From positions 2,480,001 through 2,544,000 of the forward strand of contig OY829843.1 in the NCBI GenBank assembly GCA_963691885.1: a stretch of DNA of 64,000 nucleotides, read 5' to 3'. The stretch's first letter is position 1. Each line of letters opens with the position of its first letter. This DNA is from G963691885 sp963691885 (GTDB taxonomy: Bacteria > Pseudomonadota > Alphaproteobacteria > UBA8366 > Aestuariispiraceae). A program made the translations under genes and the position numbers. This document shows positions 1-9,805 of this stretch, one piece after another. The notes beneath the pieces are model-generated. The model was given only the letters and a program-made list of their open reading frames with translations, did not search any database and had not been told where the DNA came from.

Positions 1-166
1 GTTCCGGCGCAACTGGAAATCCGACACCGTTTGGGGCGTGCGCCTTTGGATTCCCTATGCAGCCCTGCCCATCGGATTTGGCCTGTTTCTTCTACAATTG
101 AGCGCGGATTTTCTGGCGGTTGCGACCGACCATGAAGACGCTGCCAGCCTGGGGGCGAGTGAATAA
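1..166 (+). CDS. matQ: TRAP transporter small permease (DctQ family), 3' end
   Basis: Only the last part of the gene is inside the window; the reading frame begins at base 2 and ends with TAA at 164-166. The visible peptide starts FRRNWKSDTVWGVRLWIPYA and contains one hydrophobic segment followed by a short charged tail, as in the last membrane helix of a DctQ-type subunit. Its stop overlaps the start of the large permease (TAATG), the usual QM coupling. Because the next genes are malonyl-CoA decarboxylase and malonyl-CoA synthetase, the transporter is probably the malonate system matPQM known from rhizobia; the substrate is inferred from context only. Confidence 0.75.
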   Translation, partial: FRRNWKSDTVWGVRLWIPYAALPIGFGLFLLQLSADFLAVATDHEDAASLGASE

Positions 167-1482
167 TGGATCCGCTGCTTCTCGGCGCTATTGTCGCCAT
201 TCTCACCATCCTTGTCCTGTTTTCAGGCGTCTCCGTTGCGACGGGCCTGTTGATCATCGCTGCCGGATTTCTGGTTGTGTTCGACGGCTTGCGTTCCCTG
301 GAACTGATGCCGGAAATTCTGTTCGGAAAACTGGATAATTTTGCTCTGCTTTCCATTCCGATGTTTATCATCATGGGCGCATCCATCGCGTCGACACGGG
401 CGGGCGCTGATCTTTACGAGGCGCTGGATCGTTGGTTGACCAGGGTGCCGGGTGGCCTCGTCATCTCCAATCTTGGGGCCTGCGCGCTTTTTGCGGCCAT
501 GTCAGGTTCCTCGCCGGCGACCTGTGCCGCCATTGGTAAAATGGGCATTCCGGAGATGCGCAAGCGCGGTTATCCCGATGGTGTGGCCGCCGGGTCGATT
601 GCGGCGGGTGGCACACTCGGAATTCTGATCCCCCCCTCCGTCACCATGATCGTTTATGGTATTGCGACCGAGACATCGATCGGCCGTCTGTTCCTTGCCG
701 GTGTGGTACCGGGCTTCCTGCTTGTTGCGCTTTTCATGGCCTGGTCGCTTTATGATACATGGCGAAACGGGTCGGAGATGACCCTGCGATCCCGCAGCTT
801 CTCCCTGCGTGAGCGGCTGGAAGTTCTGCCGCGGGTTGTCCCCTTCCTTCTGATCATCCTGGGTGTTCTGGTCGCGATGTATGGCGGCTATGCGACGCCG
901 TCGGAAACGGCGGCTGTTGGGGCACTGCTCTGCCTGGGTGTTGCGATCATCACCTACAAGCTGTGGAACCCGCAATTGCTCTGGGTTGTCTTGCGGGACT
1001 CAACCCGAGAAAGCGTAATGATTCTGTTCATTATCGCGGCTGCCGGTGTCTTCTCTTATATGCTGTCGAGCCTGTTTATCACCCAGTCGATAGCCGAGTG
1101 GATCGGAACGCTGGATGTCAACCGTTGGGTGCTGATGGGGTTCATCAACCTGTTTCTGTTGATCGCCGGTTTCTTCCTGCCACCGGTCGCTGTCATTCTG
1201 ATGGCCGCACCGATCCTGCTTCCGATTGTTGTTTCTGCAGGGTTCGACCCATACTGGTTTGCGGTGATCCTGACGATCAATATGGAAATCGGACTGATTT
1301 CCCCACCGGTCGGTCTGAACCTCTATGTGATCAACGGTATTGCGCCGGACATTCCCCTGAAGACCATTCTGAAAGGATCGCTGCCTTTCGTGGCCTGCAT
1401 GGTGATTGCGATTGTGATCCTGTGCATTTTCCCGGGACTGGTTACTGGCCTGCCTAACCTGCTGATGGGACCTGCTGTCTGA
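166..1482 (+). CDS. matM: TRAP transporter large permease (DctM family), probably malonate
   Basis: A 438-residue, very hydrophobic protein covering the full length of a DctM subunit, the channel-forming part of a tripartite ATP-independent periplasmic transporter in the inner membrane. Typical DctM stretches are visible, such as MSGSSPATCAAIGKMGIPEM (about residues 107-126) and LGILIPPSVTMI (about 151-162), with a repeat-like counterpart near the C-terminus (GLISPPVGLNLYVING). The start overlaps the stop of the small permease, and its own stop TGA at 1480-1482 overlaps the ATG of the decarboxylase, so the genes are translationally coupled. Malonate as substrate follows from the matA and matB neighbours; the family itself takes up many C4-dicarboxylates and related acids. 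Confidence 0.9.
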   Translation: MDPLLLGAIVAILTILVLFSGVSVATGLLIIAAGFLVVFDGLRSLELMPEILFGKLDNFALLSIPMFIIMGASIASTRAGADLYEALDRWLTRVPGGLVISNLGACALFAAMSGSSPATCAAIGKMGIPEMRKRGYPDGVAAGSIAAGGTLGILIPPSVTMIVYGIATETSIGRLFLAGVVPGFLLVALFMAWSLYDTWRNGSEMTLRSRSFSLRERLEVLPRVVPFLLIILGVLVAMYGGYATPSETAAVGALLCLGVAIITYKLWNPQLLWVVLRDSTRESVMILFIIAAAGVFSYMLSSLFITQSIAEWIGTLDVNRWVLMGFINLFLLIAGFFLPPVAVILMAAPILLPIVVSAGFDPYWFAVILTINMEIGLISPPVGLNLYVINGIAPDIPLKTILKGSLPFVACMVIAIVILCIFPGLVTGLPNLLMGPAV

Positions 1483-2756
1483 TGCGCTCGCACCTCTTCC
1501 ACGACTTGATAACGACCATTTTTGATCGCCGTCTTGTGCTGGGCGGCGTTAAGGATGATCGCCCGATTGAGGAACTCTGTCGGGAATTGCTTTCAAGCCG
1601 GGGGGAGGTGTCGAGCAACAGGATTGGCACGGCCATACTGGAAAACTATCAAGCCCTGAAACCGGAAGAGCGGATAACCTTCTTTTCTTTTCTGGCCCAT
1701 CAACTGGACCTTGACGTTTCCCAGGTCGAAGACTGCATCAAAGCCTATCGGGATGATCCGTCCGCCCGGACGCTGGGGCAATTCATCCAGGCGGCGGAAC
1801 CCCCCAGGCAGGAATTGTTGCGGCGCTTGAATCACGTGCCAGGTGCCACCGGTCTGCTGGTCGCGATGCGGAATGATCTTCTTGGCCTCTTAAAAACAGA
1901 ACCGGATCTGGCGCGGGCGGACCTTGATTTTGTCCATTTGTTTTCATCCTGGTTCAATCGCGGGTTTCTGGTTTTACGGCAAATCTCTTGGGAGACACCG
2001 GCCCATATTCTGGAAAAGATCATCGCCTATGAGGCGGTTCATGCAATCAATGACTGGGATGATTTGCGGCGTCGTCTGCAACCGGTTGATCGTCGCTGCT
2101 TCGCCTTTTTCCACCCTTCCATGCCCGATGAACCGCTTGTGTTCGTTGAAGTGGCTTTAACCCAGGGAATACCCGGTTCGATCAAATCGGTGCTGCTTGA
2201 AGGGCGCGACCCCTTGCCGGCGGATAAGGCGGATACAGCGGTCTTTTACTCTATCTCGACCTGTCAGGATGGTTTGCGCGGCATTTCTTTTGGGAATTCG
2301 CTTATCAAACAGGTCGTTTCTGAACTGTCGATTGCATTGCCCCACCTGAAGACCTTTGTGACTCTGTCGCCGGTACCGGGCTTCAATCGCTGGCTTCAGG
2401 ATCAGGGGCTGGACACGGATGAGTTTGGATTTCCCGAACGGGATGACGAGCTGAAATCCTGGGTTTCCCAATATTTGACTACGGCCAAACGTGGAGACGG
2501 TTTGCCTAAGGATCCGGTCGCAAGGTTTCACTTGGGCAACGGTGCCATATTGCACGACGTGCATGCGGGTGCGGATCTATCTTCGAATGGATTAAGCCGC
2601 TCTTCCGGTGTAATGGTAAATTACTTATATGATCTGAAGAAGGTTGAGAAGAACCACGAGGAGTTCGCAAAAAACGGAACGGTATCGGCCACCCGACAAG
2701 TTCAGTCGCTTGCCCGCGAAAATCCTCTGCCCAGCCCAGTCCGGAGTGACGCATAA
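1482..2756 (+). CDS. matA: Malonyl-CoA decarboxylase
   Basis: A 424-residue protein of the malonyl-CoA decarboxylase family, which converts malonyl-CoA to acetyl-CoA and CO2. It has the helical N-terminal half followed by the acyltransferase-like catalytic half. The C-terminal family signature is clear: FHLGNGAILHDVHAGAD (about residues 350-366), holding the expected catalytic histidine, followed by SSGVMVNYLYDL. A further conserved stretch, CFAFFHPSMPDEPLVFVEVA, lies near the middle. It sits between the TRAP permease and malonyl-CoA synthetase and overlaps both by one base, the order seen in rhizobial matPQMAB. MatB activates imported malonate and MatA then makes acetyl-CoA from it. The assignment is firm. 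Confidence 0.93.
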   Translation: MRSHLFHDLITTIFDRRLVLGGVKDDRPIEELCRELLSSRGEVSSNRIGTAILENYQALKPEERITFFSFLAHQLDLDVSQVEDCIKAYRDDPSARTLGQFIQAAEPPRQELLRRLNHVPGATGLLVAMRNDLLGLLKTEPDLARADLDFVHLFSSWFNRGFLVLRQISWETPAHILEKIIAYEAVHAINDWDDLRRRLQPVDRRCFAFFHPSMPDEPLVFVEVALTQGIPGSIKSVLLEGRDPLPADKADTAVFYSISTCQDGLRGISFGNSLIKQVVSELSIALPHLKTFVTLSPVPGFNRWLQDQGLDTDEFGFPERDDELKSWVSQYLTTAKRGDGLPKDPVARFHLGNGAILHDVHAGADLSSNGLSRSSGVMVNYLYDLKKVEKNHEEFAKNGTVSATRQVQSLARENPLPSPVRSDA

Positions 2757-4267
2757 TGACCAATACCCTCTATGATGCCCTGTTCAAACCATATCAGGGC
2801 AGTGACGCCACATTCCTGTATTTTGCCGACGGCACTACGCTGAGCTTCGGTGGCTTTGTAGAGCGCGCGGCGCAGATGGCGCATGTTTTGGCAGAGGCTG
2901 GTTTGCAGCCGGGCGATCGCCTCGCGGCACAGGTTCACAAAACATCAGAGGCGATCGCGCTCTACGCGGCTTGCGTTCAGGCAGGTGTGATTTTTCTGCC
3001 CCTGAACACGGCCTATACCGCAACGGAGGTCGCCTATTTCGTCGGGGATGCCACGCCGAAGATCGTTGTCTGTGACGGCGCCGCCCAGGAGGCGCTGGAT
3101 CCGATCGCCGAGGAAAACGGCGCGATCACCCTGACCCTCAACGCAGATGGCAGCGGGTCGCTCACCGATCGTGCCAATGCCATGGCGAAGGCGTTCGACA
3201 CGGCGGTACTGGGACCCGATGACCTGGCCGCATTCCTGTACACCTCAGGCACGACGGGCCGGTCGAAGGGCGCGATGTTAAGCCATGAGAACCTGCTTTC
3301 CAATGCGGAGGTCCTGCTGGATTATTGGCGCTTCAGTAAGGAGGATACCCTGCTCCACGCCCTGCCGATTTTCCACACCCATGGATTGTTCGTTGGCACC
3401 AACACCTGTTTGCTGGCGGGGTCTTCGATGATCTTCCTGCCAGGGTTCAAGGTTGATGACATGATTGCCAATATGCCCAAGGCGACGGCGATGATGGGGG
3501 TCCCGACTTTCTATACCAGACTGCTGGATGATCCCCGATTTGACCGGGATCTTGTCTCCCATATGCGGGTCTTTATCTCCGGCAGTGCGCCTTTGCTGGC
3601 AGAAACCCATGTCGCGTTTCAACAGAGGACCGGCCATCGAATTCTGGAACGCTATGGCATGACCGAAACCAATATGAACACCTCGAACCCCTACGAAGGC
3701 GACCGTAAGGCCGGAACCGTTGGTTTCCCGCTACCCGGGATTGATCTGCGGATTGTTGATCCGAGCAGTAATGAAGAGGTTGCTCAGGGACAGATTGGCA
3801 TTATCGAAGTGCGCGGCCCCAATGTTTTCAAGGGCTATTGGCAAATGCCGGAGAAAACCGCGCAGGAATTCCGGGAAGATGGGTTTTTCATTACCGGCGA
3901 TATGGGAATGATCGACGGGGATGGTTACGTCCATATCGTAGGGCGGGAAAAAGACCTTATTATTTCCGGCGGCTACAATATCTATCCCAAGGAAGTTGAA
4001 TTGCTGCTGGATGAGCAGGATGGTGTGCTGGAATCCGCTGTTGTTGGCATCAAACACCCGGATTTTGGCGAAGGTGTGGTCGGTGTGTTGGTCTCTGACG
4101 GCAGTCGTGAAATCGACCGTGATGTGATCATGGCCTCCATCGCGCCGAAGATTGCCAAGTTTAAACACCCCAAGGCGCTTTATGTGGTTGATGCCCTGCC
4201 GCGCAACACAATGGGAAAGGTTCAAAAGAATATCCTGCGCGATACTTATAAAGATACGTTTGCCTGA
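2756..4267 (+). CDS. matB: Malonyl-CoA synthetase
   Basis: A 503-residue adenylate-forming enzyme that ligates malonate to CoA with ATP. The AMP-binding P-loop YTSGTTGRSKG is near residue 162, the A5 motif ERYGMTETNMNT near residue 300, the A7 region FFITGDMGMID near residue 376, and the catalytic lysine of the C-terminal lid is in NTMGKVQKN near the end. Length matches MatB of rhizobia. It ends the matQMAB operon and starts one base inside the matA stop. From sequence alone other short dicarboxylate or acyl-CoA ligases cannot be excluded, but linkage to malonyl-CoA decarboxylase makes MatB much the best call. 81 bases without a clear terminator follow before the next gene. Confidence 0.93.
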   Translation: MTNTLYDALFKPYQGSDATFLYFADGTTLSFGGFVERAAQMAHVLAEAGLQPGDRLAAQVHKTSEAIALYAACVQAGVIFLPLNTAYTATEVAYFVGDATPKIVVCDGAAQEALDPIAEENGAITLTLNADGSGSLTDRANAMAKAFDTAVLGPDDLAAFLYTSGTTGRSKGAMLSHENLLSNAEVLLDYWRFSKEDTLLHALPIFHTHGLFVGTNTCLLAGSSMIFLPGFKVDDMIANMPKATAMMGVPTFYTRLLDDPRFDRDLVSHMRVFISGSAPLLAETHVAFQQRTGHRILERYGMTETNMNTSNPYEGDRKAGTVGFPLPGIDLRIVDPSSNEEVAQGQIGIIEVRGPNVFKGYWQMPEKTAQEFREDGFFITGDMGMIDGDGYVHIVGREKDLIISGGYNIYPKEVELLLDEQDGVLESAVVGIKHPDFGEGVVGVLVSDGSREIDRDVIMASIAPKIAKFKHPKALYVVDALPRNTMGKVQKNILRDTYKDTFA

Positions 4268-4348
4268 ACTTCTCTGCGTTTAGACGCCAGCGGCGGGATC
4301 CGGCCAGTTTGACATAGCCAAGACGGTATTCCTTTAGGTACTGTTGAT

Positions 4349-6040
4349 ATGTCGTTTTTCTGGTTGAGGTTCCCCATGCTGTTTTCGCCCGTGATGTACC
4401 GGGTCATCCTGACCTTTTCGTTTCTTTTCATGCTCGTCGCGGGTCCCATGTCAGGCGCGGCCTTTGCACAGGCGCGATTGGCATTGGTGATCGGCAATGG
4501 TGACTATCCGACAGCACCCTTGAAAAACCCGCCCAATGATGCCCGTGCCGTAGAGGCTGCTTTGCTGGAAACCGGGTTCACAGTCACCCGGCTGCTAAAC
4601 GGTTCCGAGCAGGAAATGAAAGAGGCCGTCCGCCAATTCGGCCGTGATCTCCGTCGAGCCGGTGAGGACGCGGTCGCAGTCTTTTATTTCGCAGGCCACG
4701 GCGTTCAGTTGAATGGCAGCAATTATCTGATCCCGGCCAATGCCAATATTGATTCTGCAGCTGATGTTGAGTTTGGCGCGGTCGAGGCTCAGTGGATCCT
4801 GGATCTTTTGGGGGAAAGCAAGACGGCGCTCAGTATCATTATTCTGGACGCATGCCGGAATAATCCTTTCCGAAGTATTGCCCGATCGACTGATCGCGGA
4901 TTGGCCCGAATGGATGCGCCACGTGGATCAATCCTCGCTTACTCGACGGCACCGGGCGATGTCGCCCTCGACGGGACGGGTACAAACAGCCCTTACACCG
5001 AGGCGCTGGCAGCGGCCATTCGAAAACCCGGCCTGAAGGTTGAGGAGATGTTTAAGGAGGTTCGCCGGCAGGTGCTTGTCACAACGGGCGACCGTCAGGT
5101 GCCCTGGGAGTCTTCTTCTCTGGTCGGTGATTTTTATTTCGCTGGATTGGGCGACACATCTGCGCAGCCGGTTCCGGTCTATCCAGCGCCACCGGCAATT
5201 GAGGTGAAACTGCCGGGTACCAAGTTCCGCGACTGTCCCGATTGCCCCGAAATGGTGGTGGTGCCGTCGGGTACATTGAAAATGGGATCGCGCCGGGATG
5301 AGGATCCCCACGAATCCGTGGAACTGCCGGAAACCGAAATCCCCATCGACAGCTATGCCCTGGGTGTAACGGAGGTGACAAAAGACGCGTTTGAGCAGTT
5401 TATCAATGAGACGGGATATAACGCCTGGGACGGGTGTTGGTATTGGTCGATAGTCTGGATACCGGATACCAGCATCGACTGGCGCGATCCGGGTTATGAG
5501 CAGACAGGCTCCCACCCGGTGGTCTGTGCGAATTTCGACGATATGCGTGCCTATGTGGATTGGTTGTCACGCAAGGCTGGAAAGCTGTATCGATTGCCGA
5601 GTGAGGCGGAATGGGAATTCGCGGCGGAGGCAGGGGAGCCGGGGCTGCCTTGGGCAGGAGACGAGGACCAGATCTGCGCCCATGGCAATATGCATGACGT
5701 GGCCGGGCGCGCTGCCTTTACATCTGTTCTCTCTTCATTTGATTGTGATGACAAGGCGGGACAGACCGCCCCGGTTAAATCCTATCAGCCCAACGCCTAT
5801 GGCCTTTATGACATGATCGGCAATGTGAATGAGTTGGTGGACGATTGCTGGAACTCCGACCATGAAGACCGCCCGGATACGGCCCGTGCGAGGCGCGATG
5901 GCGATTGTTCCAAGCGTGTTCTGAAAGGTACGAACTTTGCCAATTATAAAGAAACAGCAAGGCCCGCCTGGCGAATGGATATGGTCGGTATCTGGCCGAA
6001 CATCTATACCGGTTTTCGTGTCGCCCGGGATCTCGACTAA
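4349..6040 (+). CDS. Exported caspase-like (peptidase C14) protein with C-terminal FGE-like domain
   Basis: A 563-residue two-domain protein. Residues 1-40 form a signal peptide or membrane anchor ending AFA-QA. Residues about 42-265 are a caspase/metacaspase-like domain with the His of FYFAGHG at about 117 and the Cys of IIILDACRNNPF at about 169, so the catalytic dyad is intact. A proline-rich linker leads to a formylglycine-generating-enzyme (SUMF1/DUF323) fold from about 298 (PEMVVVPSGTLKMGS) to the end (GFRVARD). The FGE active-site cysteines are missing: the expected region reads GTNFANYKETARPAW, so this domain probably binds rather than oxidises. It is a single gene between the mat operon and convergent recQ. 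Substrate and role are unknown. An alternative ATG lies at 4376. Confidence 0.85.
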   Translation: MSFFWLRFPMLFSPVMYRVILTFSFLFMLVAGPMSGAAFAQARLALVIGNGDYPTAPLKNPPNDARAVEAALLETGFTVTRLLNGSEQEMKEAVRQFGRDLRRAGEDAVAVFYFAGHGVQLNGSNYLIPANANIDSAADVEFGAVEAQWILDLLGESKTALSIIILDACRNNPFRSIARSTDRGLARMDAPRGSILAYSTAPGDVALDGTGTNSPYTEALAAAIRKPGLKVEEMFKEVRRQVLVTTGDRQVPWESSSLVGDFYFAGLGDTSAQPVPVYPAPPAIEVKLPGTKFRDCPDCPEMVVVPSGTLKMGSRRDEDPHESVELPETEIPIDSYALGVTEVTKDAFEQFINETGYNAWDGCWYWSIVWIPDTSIDWRDPGYEQTGSHPVVCANFDDMRAYVDWLSRKAGKLYRLPSEAEWEFAAEAGEPGLPWAGDEDQICAHGNMHDVAGRAAFTSVLSSFDCDDKAGQTAPVKSYQPNAYGLYDMIGNVNELVDDCWNSDHEDRPDTARARRDGDCSKRVLKGTNFANYKETARPAWRMDMVGIWPNIYTGFRVARDLD

Positions 6041-6063
6041 ACACTCTTACTCACAGTTAGGGG

Positions 6064-7875
6064 TCACGCTGCCCTTTGATAGGCGTTGATCAGGTCGAGA
6101 AAGCGGGTTCCGTAGTCGGCCAGTTTCTTCGGGCCGATGCCATTGACCAATTGCATCTGATCCAGATTTTCGGGACGCATACGACACAGGTCGATCAGGG
6201 TCGCGTCGGAGAAGACAATATAGGCGGGAACCCGTTTTGCGCTGGCCAGTTCCCGGCGCAGATTCTTCAACTGGCTGAGCAGTTCCGTGTCGACGCCATC
6301 CATGGACAGCGCAGCGGCGCGCGATTTCTTTGAAGGCGTACTGGGTGGCAGTTTTGCGATTTCCCGGTACTCAAAAGGTGCACCTCTCTTCAGAACTCCC
6401 CACCCTTTTTCGGTCAGGCGAAGGGCACCAAACCGTTCAATATCGATCATAAGATATCCACCGGCCACGGCTTGCCGAATGAAACTCTGCCAGAAGGGTT
6501 TGGTTTTGCTACGACCGGTGCCATAGGTGCTCAATGCATCATGATTGCGAGAGAGGAGTTTTTCCGTCTCAGCGCCACGCAAGACATCGATGATATGGGC
6601 GGCGCCAAAGCTTTGGCCCGTATCACAGATTGTGCCCAAAAGATTACACGCCAGGTCGCGGCCATCGACCATCACGGGCGGGATTAGGCAGATATCGCAA
6701 TTGCCGCAGGGTTCAGCCTCTTGCCCGAAATAGCTGAGCAGGGAAATCCGCCTGCATTGTGTCGCCTCGCAATAGGCCAGCAATGTGTCCAGACGTTTGT
6801 GTTCGCGGCGTTTTCGGTCTCCATCGGCCCCGTCCTCTTCGATGAACTGGCGGCGCAACCTTATGTCATCCAGACCAAAGAGCATCTGAACCTCTGCCGG
6901 TTTACCGTCACGTCCCGCACGGCCAATTTCTTGATAATAGGCCTCCATCGAACCGGGCAGGTTGATGTGAAAGACGAACCGGATGTCCGGCTTGTCGATC
7001 CCCATGCCAAAGGCGATTGTGGCGACCATGATGGCCCCGTCCTCGGCCATGAAGGCTTCCTGATTTTCACGGCGTGCCTCTGGACTGAGGCCGGCGTGAT
7101 AGGGAAGCGCGCGATAGCCGTTTTCGTTCAGAAAGGCCGTTGCCTCATCGGTCAGGCGACGGGACAGGCAATAGACAATGCCACTCTCCCCCGCATGCTG
7201 ATCCAGGAAGTCCGTCAGCTGTTTCTTCCAGTTTGTGCGCGGCGTGACACCCAGTTGCAGGTTTGGCCGGTCAAAATCACTGACAACGATATCGCCGTTG
7301 CCATCAAACAGTTTGTTGGCGATATCCTGACGCGTTGCGGCATCCGCCGTCGCTGTGAAGGCAGCCATTGTTGCCAGGGGGAACCGCTCCCGAAGGGCTG
7401 ACAGGGCTTCATATTCCGGGCGGAAACTGGCCCCCCATTTTGAGATGCAATGCGCCTCATCCACCACAAAAAGCGTCGGGTTCAGGGGGCGAAGCGCGGC
7501 CAGCATCCGATCGGTCATCAGGCGTTCGGGCGACATATACAGGATCTTTGCCTCACCCGACTGAACCCGCCGCCAGTCGATAATGTTCTCATCGCGGCTG
7601 CGACCGGAATGGATGCCGGAAACGGCCACACCATTGGCCCGCAGCGCCGCCACCTGATCATCAATCAGGGAAACAAGCGGCGAGATCACAATGGTTAGCC
7701 CGTCGCGTAAAAGAGCGGGCACCTGGTAGCAAAGAGATTTTCCTGCCCCCGTCGGCATGACGGCGAGCGCATGAGTGCCGCAGATCAGTCGCTCAACGAT
7801 CTCGGCCTGACCGGGGCGAAAGGCCTGAAACCCGAAAACACGACTGATGATCTCTTCTGGTGATGCCTGCGACAA
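6064..7875 (-). CDS. recQ: ATP-dependent DNA helicase RecQ
   Basis: A 603-residue superfamily-2 helicase acting 3'-5' in recombination and replication-fork repair. Motif I is AVMPTGAGKSLCYQ (about residues 38-51), motif II VVDEAHCISKWG (about 137-148), and motif VI GRAGRDGKPAE follows QEI. The RecQ zinc-binding region is complete (CEATQCRR then CGNCDIC, near residues 370-400), then comes the winged helix, and an HRDC domain closes the protein (MRPENLDQMQLVNGIGPKKL). Length and domain order match standard bacterial RecQ. It is convergent with the caspase-like gene with only about 20 bases between, and 74 bases separate it from edd on the same strand; I see no terminator there. Confidence 0.95.
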   Translation of the reverse strand: MSQASPEEIISRVFGFQAFRPGQAEIVERLICGTHALAVMPTGAGKSLCYQVPALLRDGLTIVISPLVSLIDDQVAALRANGVAVSGIHSGRSRDENIIDWRRVQSGEAKILYMSPERLMTDRMLAALRPLNPTLFVVDEAHCISKWGASFRPEYEALSALRERFPLATMAAFTATADAATRQDIANKLFDGNGDIVVSDFDRPNLQLGVTPRTNWKKQLTDFLDQHAGESGIVYCLSRRLTDEATAFLNENGYRALPYHAGLSPEARRENQEAFMAEDGAIMVATIAFGMGIDKPDIRFVFHINLPGSMEAYYQEIGRAGRDGKPAEVQMLFGLDDIRLRRQFIEEDGADGDRKRREHKRLDTLLAYCEATQCRRISLLSYFGQEAEPCGNCDICLIPPVMVDGRDLACNLLGTICDTGQSFGAAHIIDVLRGAETEKLLSRNHDALSTYGTGRSKTKPFWQSFIRQAVAGGYLMIDIERFGALRLTEKGWGVLKRGAPFEYREIAKLPPSTPSKKSRAAALSMDGVDTELLSQLKNLRRELASAKRVPAYIVFSDATLIDLCRMRPENLDQMQLVNGIGPKKLADYGTRFLDLINAYQRAA

Positions 7876-7949
7876 CGACTGATCCGACGGTTAACTCTCT
7901 TCCGTCACTCTATGAAAGGATTCGAGCGGTTGCAAAAGTCCCCGCGACG

Positions 7950-9770
7950 TCAGGAAAAAGAAAAGATGGATGCCCCTTCGGTTGCCTTTGATACTGAGCC
8001 TCGAAAAGCCCCGAAAAGGTCCCGGCCCATCCCGAACTGATGGGCGCTCAGATCTGCATCCAGTGGGGTGCGGGCCGCAAATTCGTCCTTATCCATCAGC
8101 ACATCCAACTGACCCGTTTCGGCATCCAGGCGCAGCATGTCGCCGTCGCGAAGCCGGGCGATCGGGCCGCCATCTGCGGCTTCCGGTGTCACGTGAATGG
8201 CCGCGGGTACCTTACCGGACGCGCCGGACATCCGGCCATCAGTGACAAGGGCGACCTTGAAGCCCCGATCCTGCAAGACGCCGAGGGTGGGCGTCAGGCG
8301 ATGAAGTTCCGGCATGCCAATGGCCTTGGGCCCCTGATAGAGCAGGACGGCGATAAAGTCCTGCTCCAGTTCACCTGCTTTAAAAGCGGTCACGAGATCG
8401 GCCTGATCAAAGAACAGGCGGGCCGGTGCCTCAATCACCCGGTGGTCAGGATGAACCGCGGAAATCTTGATGACGGCTTCCCCGAGCGATCCATCCAGGA
8501 CGCGCAGCCCGCCATTGCTGCTGAAAGGTTCAGAGACCGGGCGCAGGATCGCCGGGTCGATGCTTTTCTTGGTCGCGTCTTTCCAGATCAACTCATCGCC
8601 CTCCAGGAAGGGTTCCTTGGTGTAATCATCCAACCCATCGCCCGCGACGGTTTTTACATCATCGTGGAGAAGCCCAGCGTCGCGCAATTCGCGGATTAGG
8701 AAACCCATGCCGCCCGCGGCGGTGAAGTGATTGATATCGGCCTGACCGTTTGGATAGATCTTTGTCAGGGACGGGATGACCCCTGAAAGATCAGAGAAAT
8801 CCTCCCACGTAATACGATGGCCGGCCGCCGCTGCGATCGCGACCAGATGCAGGGTGTGATTGGTCGATCCGCCGGTGGCCAGGAGACCAACGATGCCGTT
8901 GACCACGGCGCGTTCATCCATCACCGATCCAACAGGACGATAGTTGTTTCCAAGCGCTGTCAGCTCGGCAAGGCGTTTGGTCGCGGCCTTTGTCAGCGCG
9001 TCGCGCAGCTGTGTGCCCGGATTAACGAAGGACGCGCCGGGCAAATGCAAACCCATAATTTCCATCAACATCTGATTGGAATTGGCGGTCCCATAGAAGG
9101 TGCAGGTGCCTGGCCCGTGATAGGATTGGCTTTCCGCCTCCAGCAGGTCTTCACGACCCACTTTCCCTTCGGCGAATAATTGCCGGATGCGGGATTTTTC
9201 GGGATTCGGCAGACCGCTTGTCATCGGACCGGCGGGTATGAAGACGGCCGGTAGATGGCCAAAACTCAATGCACCGATGGCCAGTCCCGGTACAATCTTG
9301 TCGCAAACCCCCAAATAAGCGGCTGCATCAAACATGTTGTGTGAAAGGGCGACGGCGGTTGCCATGGCGATGACATCGCGGCTGAAAAGCGAGAGCTCCA
9401 TACCCGGTTCGCCCTGGGTCACCCCATCACACATGGCAGGCACCCCACCGGCAAACTGGGCGATGGCCCCGGCCTCTCTCGCGGCTGATTTGATGATTGC
9501 AGGAAACTCTGCCAGAGGCTGATGGGCGGAGAGCATGTCGTTATACGCTGATACAATAGCGATATTCGCGCGAGAGGCCTGACGCAGCGCCAGCTTGTCG
9601 CCCGGTGAAGCGGCCGCAAAACCATGGGCAAGGTTCCCGCAAGAAAGACCGGCCCGATGGGGCCCTTTGCCCGCGGCATCATTCATGCGGTCCAGATAGC
9701 GTCCCCGGCCGTCTTCGCTGCGGTTTCGAATGCGCTCAGTTACAGTCTTCACGGTTTGATGAAGGGCCAT
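7950..9770 (-). CDS. edd: 6-Phosphogluconate dehydratase (Entner-Doudoroff)
   Basis: A 606-residue IlvD/Edd-family dehydratase converting 6-phosphogluconate to 2-keto-3-deoxy-6-phosphogluconate in the cytoplasm. Cysteines for the iron-sulfur cluster are in PAMCDGVTQG, LGVCDKIVPG and GPGTCTFYGTANSNQ, at the positions expected for the family, and the C-terminal VTDGRMSGASGKVPA signature is present. Edd is favoured over dihydroxyacid dehydratase because the gene follows zwf and pgl in the same operon. The start is preceded by CAGGAG. The partner aldolase gene eda is not in the window. It is the last gene of the frk-zwf-pgl-edd run, 35 bases after pgl. Confidence 0.95.
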   Translation of the reverse strand: MALHQTVKTVTERIRNRSEDGRGRYLDRMNDAAGKGPHRAGLSCGNLAHGFAAASPGDKLALRQASRANIAIVSAYNDMLSAHQPLAEFPAIIKSAAREAGAIAQFAGGVPAMCDGVTQGEPGMELSLFSRDVIAMATAVALSHNMFDAAAYLGVCDKIVPGLAIGALSFGHLPAVFIPAGPMTSGLPNPEKSRIRQLFAEGKVGREDLLEAESQSYHGPGTCTFYGTANSNQMLMEIMGLHLPGASFVNPGTQLRDALTKAATKRLAELTALGNNYRPVGSVMDERAVVNGIVGLLATGGSTNHTLHLVAIAAAAGHRITWEDFSDLSGVIPSLTKIYPNGQADINHFTAAGGMGFLIRELRDAGLLHDDVKTVAGDGLDDYTKEPFLEGDELIWKDATKKSIDPAILRPVSEPFSSNGGLRVLDGSLGEAVIKISAVHPDHRVIEAPARLFFDQADLVTAFKAGELEQDFIAVLLYQGPKAIGMPELHRLTPTLGVLQDRGFKVALVTDGRMSGASGKVPAAIHVTPEAADGGPIARLRDGDMLRLDAETGQLDVLMDKDEFAARTPLDADLSAHQFGMGRDLFGAFRGSVSKATEGASIFSFS

Positions 9771-9805
9771 TTCAAATACTCCTGAAATATAATTTTCGGG
9801 CGGCT

